Under the pieces are notes generated by a model, which was given only the letters and a program-made list of their open reading frames with translations, did no database searches and was not told the origin of the DNA. The translations under genes were made by a program, and so were the position numbers. This document shows, piece by piece, positions 18,767 to 29,074 of a stretch of 64,000 bases of DNA (positions are counted from its first letter, which is position 1; each line of letters starts with the position of its first letter). Source of the DNA: Hungateiclostridiaceae bacterium UBA1305 (GTDB lineage Bacteria; Bacillota; Clostridia; Acetivibrionales; DTU013); the NCBI GenBank assembly GCA_002307275.1, contig DBTX01000081.1, positions 1-64,000 on the forward strand. The letters run 5' to 3'.

Positions 18767-19557
18767 TTGGGAAATTGATTTATTTTGAAATAATGAAAAA
18801 ATGGCGTTCCGCCAAGTATCTGCTTTTGGGGTATCTCGGGATCCAGGCACTGAACCTGCTTATTACAAGGATATTCCTATGGAACAATAAAATAGGCGAT
18901 GCATTTATACACAGTGGAACTGCACCAAACAATGCAGGTTTGCCGTTCATACTGACTACTATACTGTTTTTCATATTAGCAATTTTTCTTGGCGCGTTTC
19001 CATTCATTGAAGGAATATATAGATTTGAACGGGACTTATCCGGCAGGCAGTCGTACCTTGAACTGATGATACCCGCAGTTTCCTGGAAAAAGGTTCTTGC
19101 CAAGCTTGCAGCGACTTTATCAAGTCTGATCGTCTGCGGTACGGTTTCCTTATTCTCCATGTTCATGTATGTTATGGCTAATTTTAATGCGCAGGCAATT
19201 GAATTTATCGGGGATATCATAGAAGCCCTTTCGCATGACTGGTTTAAAGTTATTTTGGTTGTACTGTATATGCTATTTAGTTGTGCAGCATCTTTCATGA
19301 TCATTTTCTTCTGTATCACGATTGCAAAATCGTTTACCCATAAAAACAGGATTGCCGTTCCAATAGGTATCGCAGCCTTTTTAATAATAACCGGCTGTAC
19401 TGCGGCACTGGGTATACAGCTTGACAAAATACCGCTGATGAAATTCAGCTTATGGGAAATTGAAACCTCACTGAGCAGAACACTGGCCGACATAATTGTT
19501 TTCCTTGCAGCCATTGCCGGTACCAACTGGTTAATGGAGAAAAGGATAGAACATTAA
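18763..19557 (+). CDS. ABC-2 type membrane permease
   Basis: The 264-residue protein has about six hydrophobic segments and a loop of about 30 residues after the first. It overlaps the ATPase gene and completes the operon. I recognise only the general ABC-2 permease pattern, not a named family. Confidence 0.75.
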   Translation: MIGKLIYFEIMKKWRSAKYLLLGYLGIQALNLLITRIFLWNNKIGDAFIHSGTAPNNAGLPFILTTILFFILAIFLGAFPFIEGIYRFERDLSGRQSYLELMIPAVSWKKVLAKLAATLSSLIVCGTVSLFSMFMYVMANFNAQAIEFIGDIIEALSHDWFKVILVVLYMLFSCAASFMIIFFCITIAKSFTHKNRIAVPIGIAAFLIITGCTAALGIQLDKIPLMKFSLWEIETSLSRTLADIIVFLAAIAGTNWLMEKRIEH

Positions 19558-19917
19558 TCCTGTAGATTAAAAACGGTGGGGTTATATAAGGATGCGAAGA
19601 ATGGAAATCATATCCTGCAGAGGCGGGTCTCCGCGCCCGCTCCCTGCTAATCTGCACCGGCTCCGGATTTTCCGGCGGGAACTCCAGCCTTTCCGGATGT
19701 TATCCATCATCAGATAAATCCCCGTACTTCTGTACTCACCCGGCATCTTACCGGTTATTTCTCGGAATACTACTTGTATACAGTGATAAAAACAAATAAA
19801 AGAATAACATATACCATTGAATTGTTGTATGTGCTTTTATAAAATTATATAATTAATTAAAATTATATAATCGCAGAAATTATTTGATGCAGAGGAAGAA
19901 TGAATTGGGGTGGTTCT
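19558..19917. other. Gene-free stretch
   Basis: Positions 19590-19760 are GC-richer than the surroundings and contain CCGG-rich palindromes (CCGGA TTT TCCGG). The rest is very AT-rich and probably holds the rhamnulokinase promoter. I find no convincing gene or terminator. Confidence 0.4.
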
Positions 19918-21384
19918 ATGTTGAACATGATTGCATTTGATTATGGGGCAAGCAGTGGCAGGGCAATCGTCGGGGAATACGACGGACATTTGTTGAAGCT
20001 TGGGGAGTTCCACCGGTTTGCAAATGAACCGGTTATGACCAACGGCAGTCTGAATTGGGATATCCTGAGACTTTACCATGAATTGAAACAGGGTGTCAGT
20101 AAATGTGTGAAGTCCGGGTTTAATGAGATTGCTTCTATCGGGATTGACACATGGGGTGTTGATTTCGGATTACTTGATTCATCAGGCAGATTGCTGGGAA
20201 ATCCTGTTCACTACAGGGATACTCATACGCAAGGAATTTTGGAGGAGGCATCTGAAATAATCCCCCAAAAAGAATTATATGAGCGGACAGGGATACAGTT
20301 CCTGGAAATCAATACGTTGTTCCAGCTGCTGTCAATGAAACGAAAAGGCATGGCTGTACTTGACAAGGCAGATACGCTCCTGTTCACACCGGATCTGCTG
20401 CGCTATTTCCTTACAGGGGAAAAAAGTACGGAATATACAATAGCAAGCACATCACAGATGATTGATGCCCAAAGTCGAGGATGGGCTGTTGATTTGCTGG
20501 AAAGGTTCGGCATACCTGTGAATATCCTGACCCGGATGGTCGATGCAGGAACGATGGCAGGCAGGCTTTCGGAAGCAGTGTCGGCAGAGCTTGGAACTGC
20601 CAGAATACCAATTGTTGCAGTCGCGGAACATGATACGGCAAGCGCGGTCACTTCGGTTCCGGCATTGGGAGACAGATATGCCTACCTTAGCAGCGGTACA
20701 TGGTCGCTTCTGGGCGTAGAGATACCGTCACCTGTCATCAATGATTCCGCCTTCAGACTGAATTATACGAACGAAGGCGGCTACGGAAGAAATACCAGGC
20801 TAATGAAGAATATTATGGGCTTGTGGCTTTATCAGGAATGCAAGAGGGAGTGGGACAGGGCGGGAGGCAATGATAGCTTTGACGTATTGGAAGCAGGCGC
20901 TGCTGTTGTTGCGCCGTTTACTGCCTTCATCGATCCGGATGACATAAGCTTTCTGAGACCCGGCCATATGACAGACAAGATCCGTGAGTATTGTTTAAAA
21001 ACCGGGCAAAAACCACCGGAATCGAAACCTGAAATAGTAAGGTGTATATTGGAAAGCCTTGCTTTGAAATACAGGATGGTACTTGAAGGGCTGGAAGAAA
21101 TATTGGGTTACAAGCTTAGGGTACTTCATATTGTCGGCGGCGGCAGCAAAAACACAGTGCTGTCACAGTTTACCGCAAATGCCATAGGAAGGCCTGTTTT
21201 TGCAGGACCTGTCGAGGCTACGGCTGTGGGTAACATAATTACACAACTGCTTGCACTCGGGGAGGTCGGAAATCTGCGTGAAGGCCGGGAGCTTGTGAGA
21301 CGATCTTTTGCGGTAACGGAATATCACCCGGCGGACACGGCGCAATGGGATGAGGCATACGGCAAATTCAGGAGTATTATATAA
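19918..21384 (+). CDS. rhaB: Rhamnulokinase (FGGY carbohydrate kinase)
   Basis: This 488-residue FGGY kinase phosphorylates L-rhamnulose at O-1. Its N-terminal phosphate-binding loop is IAFDYGASSGRAIVGEYDG, with GIDTWGVDFGLLD, EHDTASAV, SSGTWSLLGVE and the C-terminal HIVGGGSKN also present, all in rhamnulokinase form. A second ATG at 19900 is in frame, but GGGGTGG supports 19918. No rhamnose isomerase or aldolase gene is beside it; a family 1 glycosidase follows after 31 bp, so the pair may use a rhamnose- or fucose-containing glycoside. The isomerase-like gene at 4611 could be a distant partner, which is speculation. Confidence 0.85.
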   Translation: MLNMIAFDYGASSGRAIVGEYDGHLLKLGEFHRFANEPVMTNGSLNWDILRLYHELKQGVSKCVKSGFNEIASIGIDTWGVDFGLLDSSGRLLGNPVHYRDTHTQGILEEASEIIPQKELYERTGIQFLEINTLFQLLSMKRKGMAVLDKADTLLFTPDLLRYFLTGEKSTEYTIASTSQMIDAQSRGWAVDLLERFGIPVNILTRMVDAGTMAGRLSEAVSAELGTARIPIVAVAEHDTASAVTSVPALGDRYAYLSSGTWSLLGVEIPSPVINDSAFRLNYTNEGGYGRNTRLMKNIMGLWLYQECKREWDRAGGNDSFDVLEAGAAVVAPFTAFIDPDDISFLRPGHMTDKIREYCLKTGQKPPESKPEIVRCILESLALKYRMVLEGLEEILGYKLRVLHIVGGGSKNTVLSQFTANAIGRPVFAGPVEATAVGNIITQLLALGEVGNLREGRELVRRSFAVTEYHPADTAQWDEAYGKFRSII

Positions 21385-21415
21385 ATTGGCATATTAGTTA
21401 ACAGGAGATGGTGAG

Positions 21416-22723
21416 ATGATTGGCGGGAAAAAGAACGAATGGACTTTCCGGCTTCCTGACAATTTCCTTATGGGCGCGGCCACAGCTGCAACCCAGATAG
21501 AAGGCGGCGATACCAACAACAACTGGTATGACTGGTGTATGAAGGGCAAAATCAAGGACGGCACCTCATGTGTCAGAGCAGATGATCATTGGAACAGGGT
21601 TGAAGAAGACATTGAACTGATGGGACAGCTTAACTTCAAGGTTTACCGCATGGGCCTGGAATGGAGCAGGATAGAGCCTGAGAACGGAAGCTTCGACGAG
21701 ACCGCCATCGATCATTACAGAAAAGAAATCAAGCTTCTTGTTGCGAACGGAATCAAACCACTTGTCACGCTTCACCATTTTTCAAACCCGCTTTGGTTTG
21801 CATCCGAGGGTGATTTTGAAAAAAGCACATCAGTGAAATATTTCGAAAGGTATACCAGGTATGTGGTTGAAAAGCTTGGTGATTTGGTCGGTGAATACAT
21901 AACCATTAATGAGCCCAATGTCTATATGGCCAATGGATACTATTTCGCAAGCTGGCCGCCTGGTAAAAAGAATTTCCGGCTCTCAATGAAGGTATGCAGG
22001 AACATGACTCTGTGCCACATTGCAGCATATCGGGCAATTCATGAAATAAGGGAGAAACGCGGCTTCACAGGCAGAACAATGGTAGGTGTTGCCAACCATC
22101 TCCGTGTGTTTGATCCTTTTTCAAAGAACCCGCTGGATTTTATTGCAGCAAAAATCATGCGCTTTATTTTTCAGGATGCGATCATCAAATCCATGGCGGG
22201 AGGCGTTCTAGTCCCGCCGATTGGCTTTGGAGCGCCCTTGGGACGGGGCAGGTTCTACGATTTTATCGGTATCAACTATTATACGCGAAGCGGTGTTCAT
22301 TTTAAAGGCTTCAAGGATGATACCATCCCCGGCAACCAGCAGAACGACCTGGGCTGGGAGATTTATCCGGAAGGCTTGTCCAGACTGTGCAGGCATTATT
22401 ACAAGAAATATCGGGCGCCGATATGGATCACAGAGAATGGTACCTGTGACGCCAGTGATTCTTTCAGGGCGAAATACATATATACGCATCTTAGAGAAGT
22501 GGCAAAGCTTTGTAAAGAGGGAATTCCGGTAGAAAGATACTACCATTGGACACTCATGGATAATTTCGAATGGCTTGAAGGTGAATCTGCCCGCTTTGGT
22601 CTGATCGAGGTCGATTATAAGACACAAAAACGTATGATCAGGGAAAGTGGAAAATTTTATGGAGAGTTGTGTAAAACAAATAAATGTACAAATCCCACAC
22701 TGCAATATTATCTGGAAGAGTAA
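21416..22723 (+). CDS. Glycoside hydrolase family 1 (beta-glucosidase type)
   Basis: This 435-residue retaining glycosidase without a signal peptide acts on small beta-glucosides or related sugars in the cytoplasm. The acid/base Glu lies in TINEPNVYMANGY and the nucleophile in WITENGTCD. The N-terminal FLMGAATAATQIEGG is typical of family 1. There is no sign of a phosphate-binding motif, so a non-phosphorylated substrate is likelier than a 6-phospho-glycoside. It is probably cotranscribed with rhamnulokinase. Confidence 0.9.
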   Translation: MIGGKKNEWTFRLPDNFLMGAATAATQIEGGDTNNNWYDWCMKGKIKDGTSCVRADDHWNRVEEDIELMGQLNFKVYRMGLEWSRIEPENGSFDETAIDHYRKEIKLLVANGIKPLVTLHHFSNPLWFASEGDFEKSTSVKYFERYTRYVVEKLGDLVGEYITINEPNVYMANGYYFASWPPGKKNFRLSMKVCRNMTLCHIAAYRAIHEIREKRGFTGRTMVGVANHLRVFDPFSKNPLDFIAAKIMRFIFQDAIIKSMAGGVLVPPIGFGAPLGRGRFYDFIGINYYTRSGVHFKGFKDDTIPGNQQNDLGWEIYPEGLSRLCRHYYKKYRAPIWITENGTCDASDSFRAKYIYTHLREVAKLCKEGIPVERYYHWTLMDNFEWLEGESARFGLIEVDYKTQKRMIRESGKFYGELCKTNKCTNPTLQYYLEE

Positions 22724-22817
22724 AAAATTCTGGCTTTTATGTATAATTTAGTTTAAGTTTTTTAATTATTATTGTATAATTTCCATAAGATAAAATATTT
22801 TTTGCTTTGGGGGAAAA

Positions 22818-24995
22818 ATGAAAAATAGAGTATTAAACAAAATTACGGGAAATAGTTCGAATCTTTTGAAGAAGGAAGGTGCCAAAACGTTAAAAGAAAT
22901 GAATAAAGAAAACAACAGCGAACACTCATCAATAAAATCTGTACTTTCAGATTTAACATCTACCAAAAGCATATTGTCAAAGATGGTATTGATGTTTTTA
23001 TTGCTGATCATCATACCTGTATCAATCATTGGCTTCATTGCTACCAATACCGCTTCAAAAAGCCTTAGGGAAAGCACGGAGGCTAGTGTTTCCGGCACAA
23101 CTCTTCAAACATCCAACTATTTTGATGCCTTTCTTGCAAAGGCAAAGGATGATTCAAATCAATTAGTTGCAAATTCGATTATTCAGGATTATAGCGCCAT
23201 CTGCACAAGTACAAGTGGGGATGATTTTGACACACAGAAGGTGAAGGCAAAGAAGGATGCTACCTCAGTATTGACAAGCATTAACTCCTCTTCTCAGGAT
23301 ATTAACACGAAGATGCTATTTAATACAGGCGACACAATAGGCGATATAAATGCCCCAAGTGATATGGATAAGGTATGGGAGACAGAATGGTACAAAAAGG
23401 TTCTTGCAGAGGATGGCAAGCCCATATGGGTGAATTACGGCGAAGCGATGGATGGAATAATCAACAAAAGCTATGCGTTGTCTCTCGTTAGTTTATTCAA
23501 GGATTCAAACAGTGGGGAAATATCGGGTTTGATATTCGTTGATGTGAATTATAAAAAGATAACAGATGTACTGGGGAATATAAATCTGGGTAAAAAAGAT
23601 GCTTCATATCTAATCACCCAGGAGGGTAAGGTTCTGTCGGGAAAAGGTCAGTCGGAGGAAAAGGCTCTGGCACAAAGGCAGTTTGTCAAGGATGTACTTG
23701 AGCGCAGCAAGACAAAGACAGCAGATAGTTTCCATACTATGGACGATAAGAAGGATTATCTTGTCTCATACAATAAATCTCAGGAAACAGGCATAATAGT
23801 TGTGATGACAATTCCAAACGAGGAGATCCTGGCAGGCGCAAACAAAATAATGTGGACTACAATATGGACAGGAATTATTTTCGTACTGATTGCCGGAGTG
23901 ATTGGCTTCATTTTTTCACTTGGAATGACGTTAGCTCTGAAAAAAATAATGGGCGTGATGGCAAAAGCTGAGAATGGGGATTTGACAGTCAATTTAAAAA
24001 TGAGAAGGAAAGATGAGTTTGGAAGGCTGGTTATCAGCTTCAATGATATGCTCGATAACATCAAAGAACTTGTGAAGGATAATAAGATTGCAGCTGAAGA
24101 GGTTGTAGCATCTTCCGATAAAATGACCCGGATCTCATCACAGTCATCACATATTTCAAATGAAATTGCTCATGCAATAATGGAGGTAGCATCAGGTTCC
24201 GCTAACCAGGCTTCTGAAGTAGAAGTTGGTGTAAAGAATGTTTCACAGCTTGCCAATAAGATTTCACTTGCCGTTGAGAAAACACATGCAATGGAAGTGG
24301 ATTCCGAGTCTATGATGGAGCTTTCAAAGTATGGCTTGACGACGATTGAAAGCCTTAACATCAAGACTGCTTTGACAAACGAGATCACTACCAGCGTGGT
24401 TAATGAAATATCCCAACTCAACCAGTATGTCAAAAATATAAATGTCATAACGCAGGTGCTGCGCAGTATCGCAGACCGGACCAACCTGCTTGCGCTAAAT
24501 GCGGCTATTGAGGCTGCCAGAGCAGGAGATGCCGGCAAAGGCTTTGCAGTTGTAGCAAATGAAATCAGAAAACTTGCCGAACAGTCCAATAACCATACGC
24601 GCGAGATCCAGAAGCATATCGAGGATGTATTCAGGCAGGCCCAGGTCTCTACACAGCTTGTTGGGAAAGCTGAAACCAGCATAAAGGAGCAAAGCGAGAT
24701 GGTGGCACAAACCGCCAAAGCCTTTTCAAGAATCAATGCTACTACCGGTGCACTTGCTGAAAATATCAACAAAGTTGGAAACATAATCACTGACATGGAT
24801 TCAAATAAGGAAATGGTGATGTCAAGTATGGAGAATATTTCAGCTGTATCCGAGCAGACTTCTGCCTCGGCGCAGGAGGTCTCGGCATCGACACAGCAAC
24901 AACTGGCTTCCATTGAACAGCTTGATGATATGTCAAAGAAGCTGAGTGAACTTGCGGCAAACCTCATCAGACAGATGGAGAAATTTACGGTATAG
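22818..24995 (+). CDS. Methyl-accepting chemotaxis protein
   Basis: This 725-residue receptor has a 50-residue cytoplasmic lead, a membrane segment at about 58-78, a periplasm-facing dCache-like sensing domain to about 345, and a second membrane segment near 350-375. HAMP and a long signalling domain follow, with its tip around [19 protein letters not shown]. It passes ligand information to CheA. The GGGGGAA site precedes the ATG. No chemotaxis gene or Pho box is beside it, and a shared terminator follows. Confidence 0.92.
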   Translation: MKNRVLNKITGNSSNLLKKEGAKTLKEMNKENNSEHSSIKSVLSDLTSTKSILSKMVLMFLLLIIIPVSIIGFIATNTASKSLRESTEASVSGTTLQTSNYFDAFLAKAKDDSNQLVANSIIQDYSAICTSTSGDDFDTQKVKAKKDATSVLTSINSSSQDINTKMLFNTGDTIGDINAPSDMDKVWETEWYKKVLAEDGKPIWVNYGEAMDGIINKSYALSLVSLFKDSNSGEISGLIFVDVNYKKITDVLGNINLGKKDASYLITQEGKVLSGKGQSEEKALAQRQFVKDVLERSKTKTADSFHTMDDKKDYLVSYNKSQETGIIVVMTIPNEEILAGANKIMWTTIWTGIIFVLIAGVIGFIFSLGMTLALKKIMGVMAKAENGDLTVNLKMRRKDEFGRLVISFNDMLDNIKELVKDNKIAAEEVVASSDKMTRISSQSSHISNEIAHAIMEVASGSANQASEVEVGVKNVSQLANKISLAVEKTHAMEVDSESMMELSKYGLTTIESLNIKTALTNEITTSVVNEISQLNQYVKNINVITQVLRSIADRTNLLALNAAIEAARAGDAGKGFAVVANEIRKLAEQSNNHTREIQKHIEDVFRQAQVSTQLVGKAETSIKEQSEMVAQTAKAFSRINATTGALAENINKVGNIITDMDSNKEMVMSSMENISAVSEQTSASAQEVSASTQQQLASIEQLDDMSKKLSELAANLIRQMEKFTV

Positions 24996-25074
24996 ATGCT
25001 ATCTGTTACTATGTAAGAGTGAAGTACTGAAGTGAAAAAGTTTGCTTACCTAAATTTATTTTCACTATATATAG

Positions 25075-25106
25075 AAAAAACTGCAGGTATCTTCTGCAGT
25101 TTTTTC
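25075..25106. terminator. Bidirectional terminator
   Basis: AAAAAACTGCAG and CTGCAGTTTTTT form a perfect 12-bp stem around a 7-base loop between two converging genes, the chemoreceptor and KDPG aldolase. Confidence 0.92.
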
Positions 25107-25125
25107 TATGCCTGGCTTGTTCATG

Positions 25126-25767
25126 TTATTTTCTGGCATCCTTAATCTTGAGGACAAATTCGGAAGCCAGCTTTGTAATACTTGCGTAGTCGCCTGTTTT
25201 CGCTCCTGCTGTCATAGCGCCGCCGACACCCACAGCCACTGCACCTGCCCTGATCCATTCCCCAACATTGTCGATACTGACGCCGCCGGTCGGCATCATG
25301 CTGGCCTGTGGCAGCGGACCCTTGATTGCCTTGATGATACTTGGGCCGAAGGCTTCTCCAGGAAATATTTTAAGAATATCAGCACCAAGCTCCATCGCTT
25401 CGACGACGCCTTCAACAGTCATGACTCCCGGCATGCAGGGTATTTGATAACGATTGCACAACCTGAGTGTTTCACGGCTCAGGTAAGGGCTGACAACATA
25501 CTGCGCTCCGGAAAGGATTGCGATCCTGGCTGTCTCCGAATCCAACACAGTACCGGCTCCGATGATAATCTGACCCGAGTATTCTTTAGCAAGTTCTTCA
25601 ATAACCTTTGTTGCACCTGGCACCGTATAGGTTATTTCAATTGCTGCAGCTCCACCTTCCAGGCAAGCATTGGTAATCTTCTTCGCTGTTTCCGGGTTTT
25701 CTGCTCTGACTACGACGACAAGCCCGGAATCGGTGATCTTTTTGATAATATCCCATTTTTTATTCAT
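25126..25767 (-). CDS. eda: KDPG/KHG aldolase
   Basis: This 213-residue class I aldolase splits 2-keto-3-deoxy-6-phosphogluconate or 4-hydroxy-2-oxoglutarate. The Schiff-base lysine is in ILKIFPGE, and IEITYTVPGA and PTGGVSIDN are the other expected segments. AGGAGG lies 7 bp before the ATG at 25767; an upstream in-frame ATG at 25806 lacks one. No kinase for 2-keto-3-deoxygluconate is adjacent, so its pathway is not shown by context. Confidence 0.9.
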   Translation of the reverse strand: MNKKWDIIKKITDSGLVVVVRAENPETAKKITNACLEGGAAAIEITYTVPGATKVIEELAKEYSGQIIIGAGTVLDSETARIAILSGAQYVVSPYLSRETLRLCNRYQIPCMPGVMTVEGVVEAMELGADILKIFPGEAFGPSIIKAIKGPLPQASMMPTGGVSIDNVGEWIRAGAVAVGVGGAMTAGAKTGDYASITKLASEFVLKIKDARK

Positions 25768-25918
25768 TTGAAGGCCTCCTGTAAATGCATGTTCATTAAT
25801 ATCCAACCTTTTCTATTATAAACTTTTTGCTTCTGTTTGTCTCGAAAACATTAACAGCCTTGACTGTTTGGTGATCTCCAGGATCGGGATGGCGATGATG
25901 ATTTACGGTACCGCACCT

Positions 25919-25933
25919 CATGTAGTGGACTTT
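25919..25933. repeat. 15-bp direct repeat, left copy
   Basis: CATGTAGTGGACTTT is identical to 26935-26949. The two copies bracket about 1.0 kb containing a recombinase C-terminal fragment, as attachment sites of a decayed element might. Confidence 0.5.
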
Positions 25934-26148
25934 GGGAGACGAAAAAGATGATATATTCCACAATCAATGTAGATGCAGGTTTGGAGGCCTTTTTTTTATG
26001 AGAGCAAAATTGTCATTGTCATTCGGAAAACAAATGTAAAGATTGTACATTGACAATACAAATATTGAAAAAATGCAGTATAAGCAAAATAGTTGTACCG
26101 GATAATCCTAGGCCTGTCATGAGTTAAATTGTAGGAGCTTCAATAAAG

Positions 26149-26331
26149 TTGCGGAGATGGCATATGATAACACCCGTACTTATGACAAATCTAAATAATG
26201 TTGTAAAGCAGTATAAGGATTTTAAGGAATTGACGCATACAATAATGGGTGAACTTATCGATTACATAGAAATTGGAGAGAAGAACAAGGAAACGGGAGA
26301 GCAAAAGGTAAAGATTCATTGGTTCTTTTAA
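26149..26331 (+). pseudogene. C-terminal fragment of a large serine recombinase
   Basis: The 60-residue frame ends with LIDYIEIGEKNKETGEQKVK and IHWFF. This is the pattern I know from the extreme C-terminus (DUF4368-like) of large serine recombinases of integrative elements. No catalytic domain is present upstream, and the initiation codon would be TTG without a good ribosome site. I read it as a remnant left after deletion, supported by the direct repeats on either side. Confidence 0.5.
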
Positions 26332-26472
26332 GAAGTTTTAGGATGTAGAATATGTTATAATAAATAACCCGATAGAACTATTGATTATGGAAATAGAAAA
26401 GGATAATATTATAGTGCTGTTATTCTCATTCGATTTTTAATCGGAGTTACTAACGGAAAGGAAGTGTTGCGA

Positions 26473-26847
26473 ATGACCAATGAGGAATTTCAAAAGATTG
26501 TATTACAGGAACTAAAAGAGATGAAAAGTAAAATTGGCAATTTGGAAACCGGCCAGGATGAGGTCGGGAAAAGGTTATCAAAAATGGAAACCGGCCAGGA
26601 TGAGATCGGGAAAAGGTTATTAAAAATGGAAACCGGCCAGGATGAGATCAAAACGAATTTATCTGATATGAAAACTCGACAAGATGAGATATACCAAGTA
26701 GTTAGTGCAATTGAGCATTCCAATCAGGTTGGGAAATCCGAGCTTGATAGTCATAATATTAGAATTGCTAAAGTTGAGGGCAAGCTGAAAAAGGTTGCAA
26801 AAGCTTTTAATGAGGAAGAAGAGCTCGATGAAGCATCAAACCTCTAA
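26473..26847 (+). CDS. Small coiled-coil repeat protein
   Basis: This 124-residue protein is strongly charged, with four consecutive repeats of 14-15 residues based on METGQDEIGKRLLK (residues about 20-75). The hydrophobic spacing predicts a long parallel coiled coil. The N-terminus TNEEFQKIVLQELKEMKSK and the tail EEEELDEASNL flank the repeats. GGAAAGGAAG lies upstream of the ATG and a terminator follows, so it looks expressed. I do not recognise a function. It lies inside the region bounded by the 15-bp repeats and may be cargo of the lost element. Confidence 0.75.
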   Translation: MTNEEFQKIVLQELKEMKSKIGNLETGQDEVGKRLSKMETGQDEIGKRLLKMETGQDEIKTNLSDMKTRQDEIYQVVSAIEHSNQVGKSELDSHNIRIAKVEGKLKKVAKAFNEEEELDEASNL

Positions 26848-26884
26848 TAACATAGAGAACTTAATGGTATAGAGCATGAAACAA

Positions 26885-26915
26885 CGGTAATGATAAAACT
26901 GTTACCGCTTTTTTG
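26885..26915 (+). terminator. Intrinsic terminator
   Basis: CGGTAA pairs with TTACCG around an 11-base loop, followed by CTTTTTTG. It ends the coiled-coil gene. Confidence 0.75.
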
Positions 26916-26934
26916 TGTTTAAAAGACAACTTGA

Positions 26935-26949
26935 CATGTAGTGGACTTT
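26935..26949. repeat. 15-bp direct repeat, right copy
   Basis: This is identical to 25919-25933. It is followed by a T-run and lies just outside the S-layer peptidase gene end. Confidence 0.5.
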
Positions 26950-27036
26950 TTTTATACGACAATGCTGAGCATTGTATCCTACTCTGTCTGAGATTAATAC
27001 GAATGAATTAGAAAGTGCAGGATAAAGTTCAGTCTG

Positions 27037-28734
27037 TCATTTTCCGTTGAGACTGAAGTGCATATAATCCTTACCATTGGACCAGTTCATATCTGGACTC
27101 CAGTGCCAGCCGTAACGGTTGAATGCATGGACAACATCACCTTCCGGCAGTATGGAATACGGGTTATTACCGGGTTTCCATATGGAGCCGGACTTAATCA
27201 CTCCATCTAGTGAGATAAAATAATTTTCTGTTGGATTAATATCAACAGCAGTGCCGTTAGAGTGCTGTGAGGTTCCACTTCTATAGGAATAACCCTGGGC
27301 GTTCTTAATAGGAAATTTCCCCTTCCCATTATAAATTTCCTCAAATATTTTTTTCATATTTTCTGCAACGTTTTTGTTGATCGTAAGGGTGAGAGAGGCG
27401 GGCTTTTTTGTACCTGACGCTGTTAGGTTCCAAACTTTGACCTTGATGCTTTTCATATTCAGATTTGCTTGACTGATATTTGTAAACTGACTCTTTTCAG
27501 GGTCACCAGTTATCATCTCACTTGCGTTTGCCCAGGGGAATATGGTAAACTCACGTTTGAGAAAAAACACAGAAGGCTCACCGTTGCTATTGACAGGAAC
27601 TACCTTCAAAGCAGCGTGAATCACTTTTTTGTCACCCCCAAATACGCTGGAATAGAGCAGATTAGCATTATTTGTGACTGCAAAAGATTCTGAATACTGG
27701 TCATAGGTAGATGAACTTGTCTGTAAATCCAGGTAATTGCTGCATATTCTCATTGTATATGAGGATATGCCATTTTTAAATACCGTGATATCATATGCTG
27801 AAGCCAAAGGAATTGTATTCCAACGAAGATAAACATCACTCATGTAATAGGACGGAGAGATAAAAATTCCTGCCGGCGCTGGCAGAACACATTCTGCAAC
27901 TCCTGCAGCCCGGATTTGCGATTCATCACAGTAGGCCAGCACATTAAGAGACAATAATACAGCCTGCTCGCGTGTAATATCGGACTTGGGATCCAACTTG
28001 TCTTCTCCTGTACCTGAAAGAATTCCGAGCGCATAGACATCAGCCATATAATTCTGTGCCCATCCAGATACCAGATTGCTGTCCGTAGAATATTCAACAA
28101 GCAGTCGGGCTGCTTGCTGCTCGTCCATAGGCAGCGAGTATGCAAGAGAACCTGTAGAAGTTGTAGACACGATGCTGTAGTGATTTTCCGAGGCACCATG
28201 GTTTCTTGCATTATGATAATAGTTATCTCCTCCAAAATCGTATAAGTCTCCTGCATGATTCCAATCTCCATGATTCCAATTGAAATTTTCAAAGCCATTA
28301 TTAGAGGAAGACTGAAAAAGCATGCGCAGTTTTGAGAGCATGACAGCTGCCATCTCACGTGTAAGCGGCAGGTCAGGACTAAATATTCCAATGTCGGTGC
28401 CTTGAGTTAGACCCAGCATATAAGCATTTTCTGCATTGTTGTCCGTTGTATCGGTAAACGGATGGGACACAGGAAGTTCGTGTAATGTTATTCCGAAGAT
28501 ACGGCAAGTGTTGATCAACACTTCGCAAAAATCCTTACGTGTGATGCTTTCTGTAAACGGTTGGGCATCAAAGTCTTCAGGGATGATACCAGCTGTTGCG
28601 GAAATTACGATTTTTTGAGAGGCCCACGAACTTGGAAGGTAGTTTGTATTTGCATAGGTTACCGATGCACTCATTGAGAGTAATATTATAAAAATCAATG
28701 CTAAAGCAGCAGAACGAAATGTTCTTGTTTTCAT
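27037..28734 (-). CDS. S-layer domain protein with M15 carboxypeptidase domain
   Basis: This 565-residue secreted wall protein has a signal peptide at 1-28 ending SVTYA. S-layer homology repeats at about 35-140 and 205-265 are split by an Asn/His/Asp/Gly-rich insertion at 141-186. A fibronectin-like middle part precedes a D-Ala-D-Ala carboxypeptidase-type M15 domain at about 440-565. Zinc ligands are recognisable in SGTSQHSNGTAVDINP and in DYMHFSL. It should trim peptidoglycan stem peptides at the cell surface while anchored through the S-layer repeats. GGGAG precedes the ATG. Confidence 0.85.
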   Translation of the reverse strand: MKTRTFRSAALALIFIILLSMSASVTYANTNYLPSSWASQKIVISATAGIIPEDFDAQPFTESITRKDFCEVLINTCRIFGITLHELPVSHPFTDTTDNNAENAYMLGLTQGTDIGIFSPDLPLTREMAAVMLSKLRMLFQSSSNNGFENFNWNHGDWNHAGDLYDFGGDNYYHNARNHGASENHYSIVSTTSTGSLAYSLPMDEQQAARLLVEYSTDSNLVSGWAQNYMADVYALGILSGTGEDKLDPKSDITREQAVLLSLNVLAYCDESQIRAAGVAECVLPAPAGIFISPSYYMSDVYLRWNTIPLASAYDITVFKNGISSYTMRICSNYLDLQTSSSTYDQYSESFAVTNNANLLYSSVFGGDKKVIHAALKVVPVNSNGEPSVFFLKREFTIFPWANASEMITGDPEKSQFTNISQANLNMKSIKVKVWNLTASGTKKPASLTLTINKNVAENMKKIFEEIYNGKGKFPIKNAQGYSYRSGTSQHSNGTAVDINPTENYFISLDGVIKSGSIWKPGNNPYSILPEGDVVHAFNRYGWHWSPDMNWSNGKDYMHFSLNGK

Positions 28735-28813
28735 TATTATACTCCCTTTATTTTGTTTTTTTGATCGTTGATGTAATGAATTAATAGCGCATTTTGAAAT
28801 TTATGCTGTTATT

Positions 28814-28825
28814 TGTAGCGCTACA
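28814..28825. promoter_or_regulatory. Perfect 12-bp palindrome
   Basis: TGTAGCGCTACA lies 80 bp upstream of the S-layer peptidase start in the divergent region. It is the size of a repressor half-turn operator, but no regulator is adjacent. Confidence 0.35.
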
Positions 28826-28925
28826 TTATATATGTTCGAAAACAGAAATGCGATTTATGGGGTAGGGTGTTATGTTTATCTTCAGTAGTTCATTGTATTT
28901 AAGCCTTACAAGTTATAAACCTTTG

Positions 28926-28954
28926 TTGTTTCAGAATCTGCATTAGAATATAAT
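28926..28954 (+). promoter_or_regulatory. Probable promoter of the phosphofructokinase gene
   Basis: TTGTTT and TATAAT are separated by 17 bp, leaving a leader of about 115 bases before the start codon. Confidence 0.5.
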
Positions 28955-29074
28955 GGTACTATTATCATCATCTAAATATTATGTCAGCTCCGATGAGATA
29001 TTAATATAGGTAGTATATCAAGGTAAAATACTGTGCCATTTGACCAATTTGAATCATTTTATGGAGGCATAAAT

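Noticed and set aside
22735..22817. AT-rich TTTAA/TTAAT stretch before the first chemoreceptor as a Pho box
   Set aside because: No 11-bp phase leads to a 4-bp gap before a -10; it is simply AT-rich.
25108..25821. Plus-strand open frame of 237 codons opposite KDPG aldolase
   Set aside because: It is the antisense of a well-conserved aldolase gene, and its Cys/His-rich translation is typical of antisense reading.
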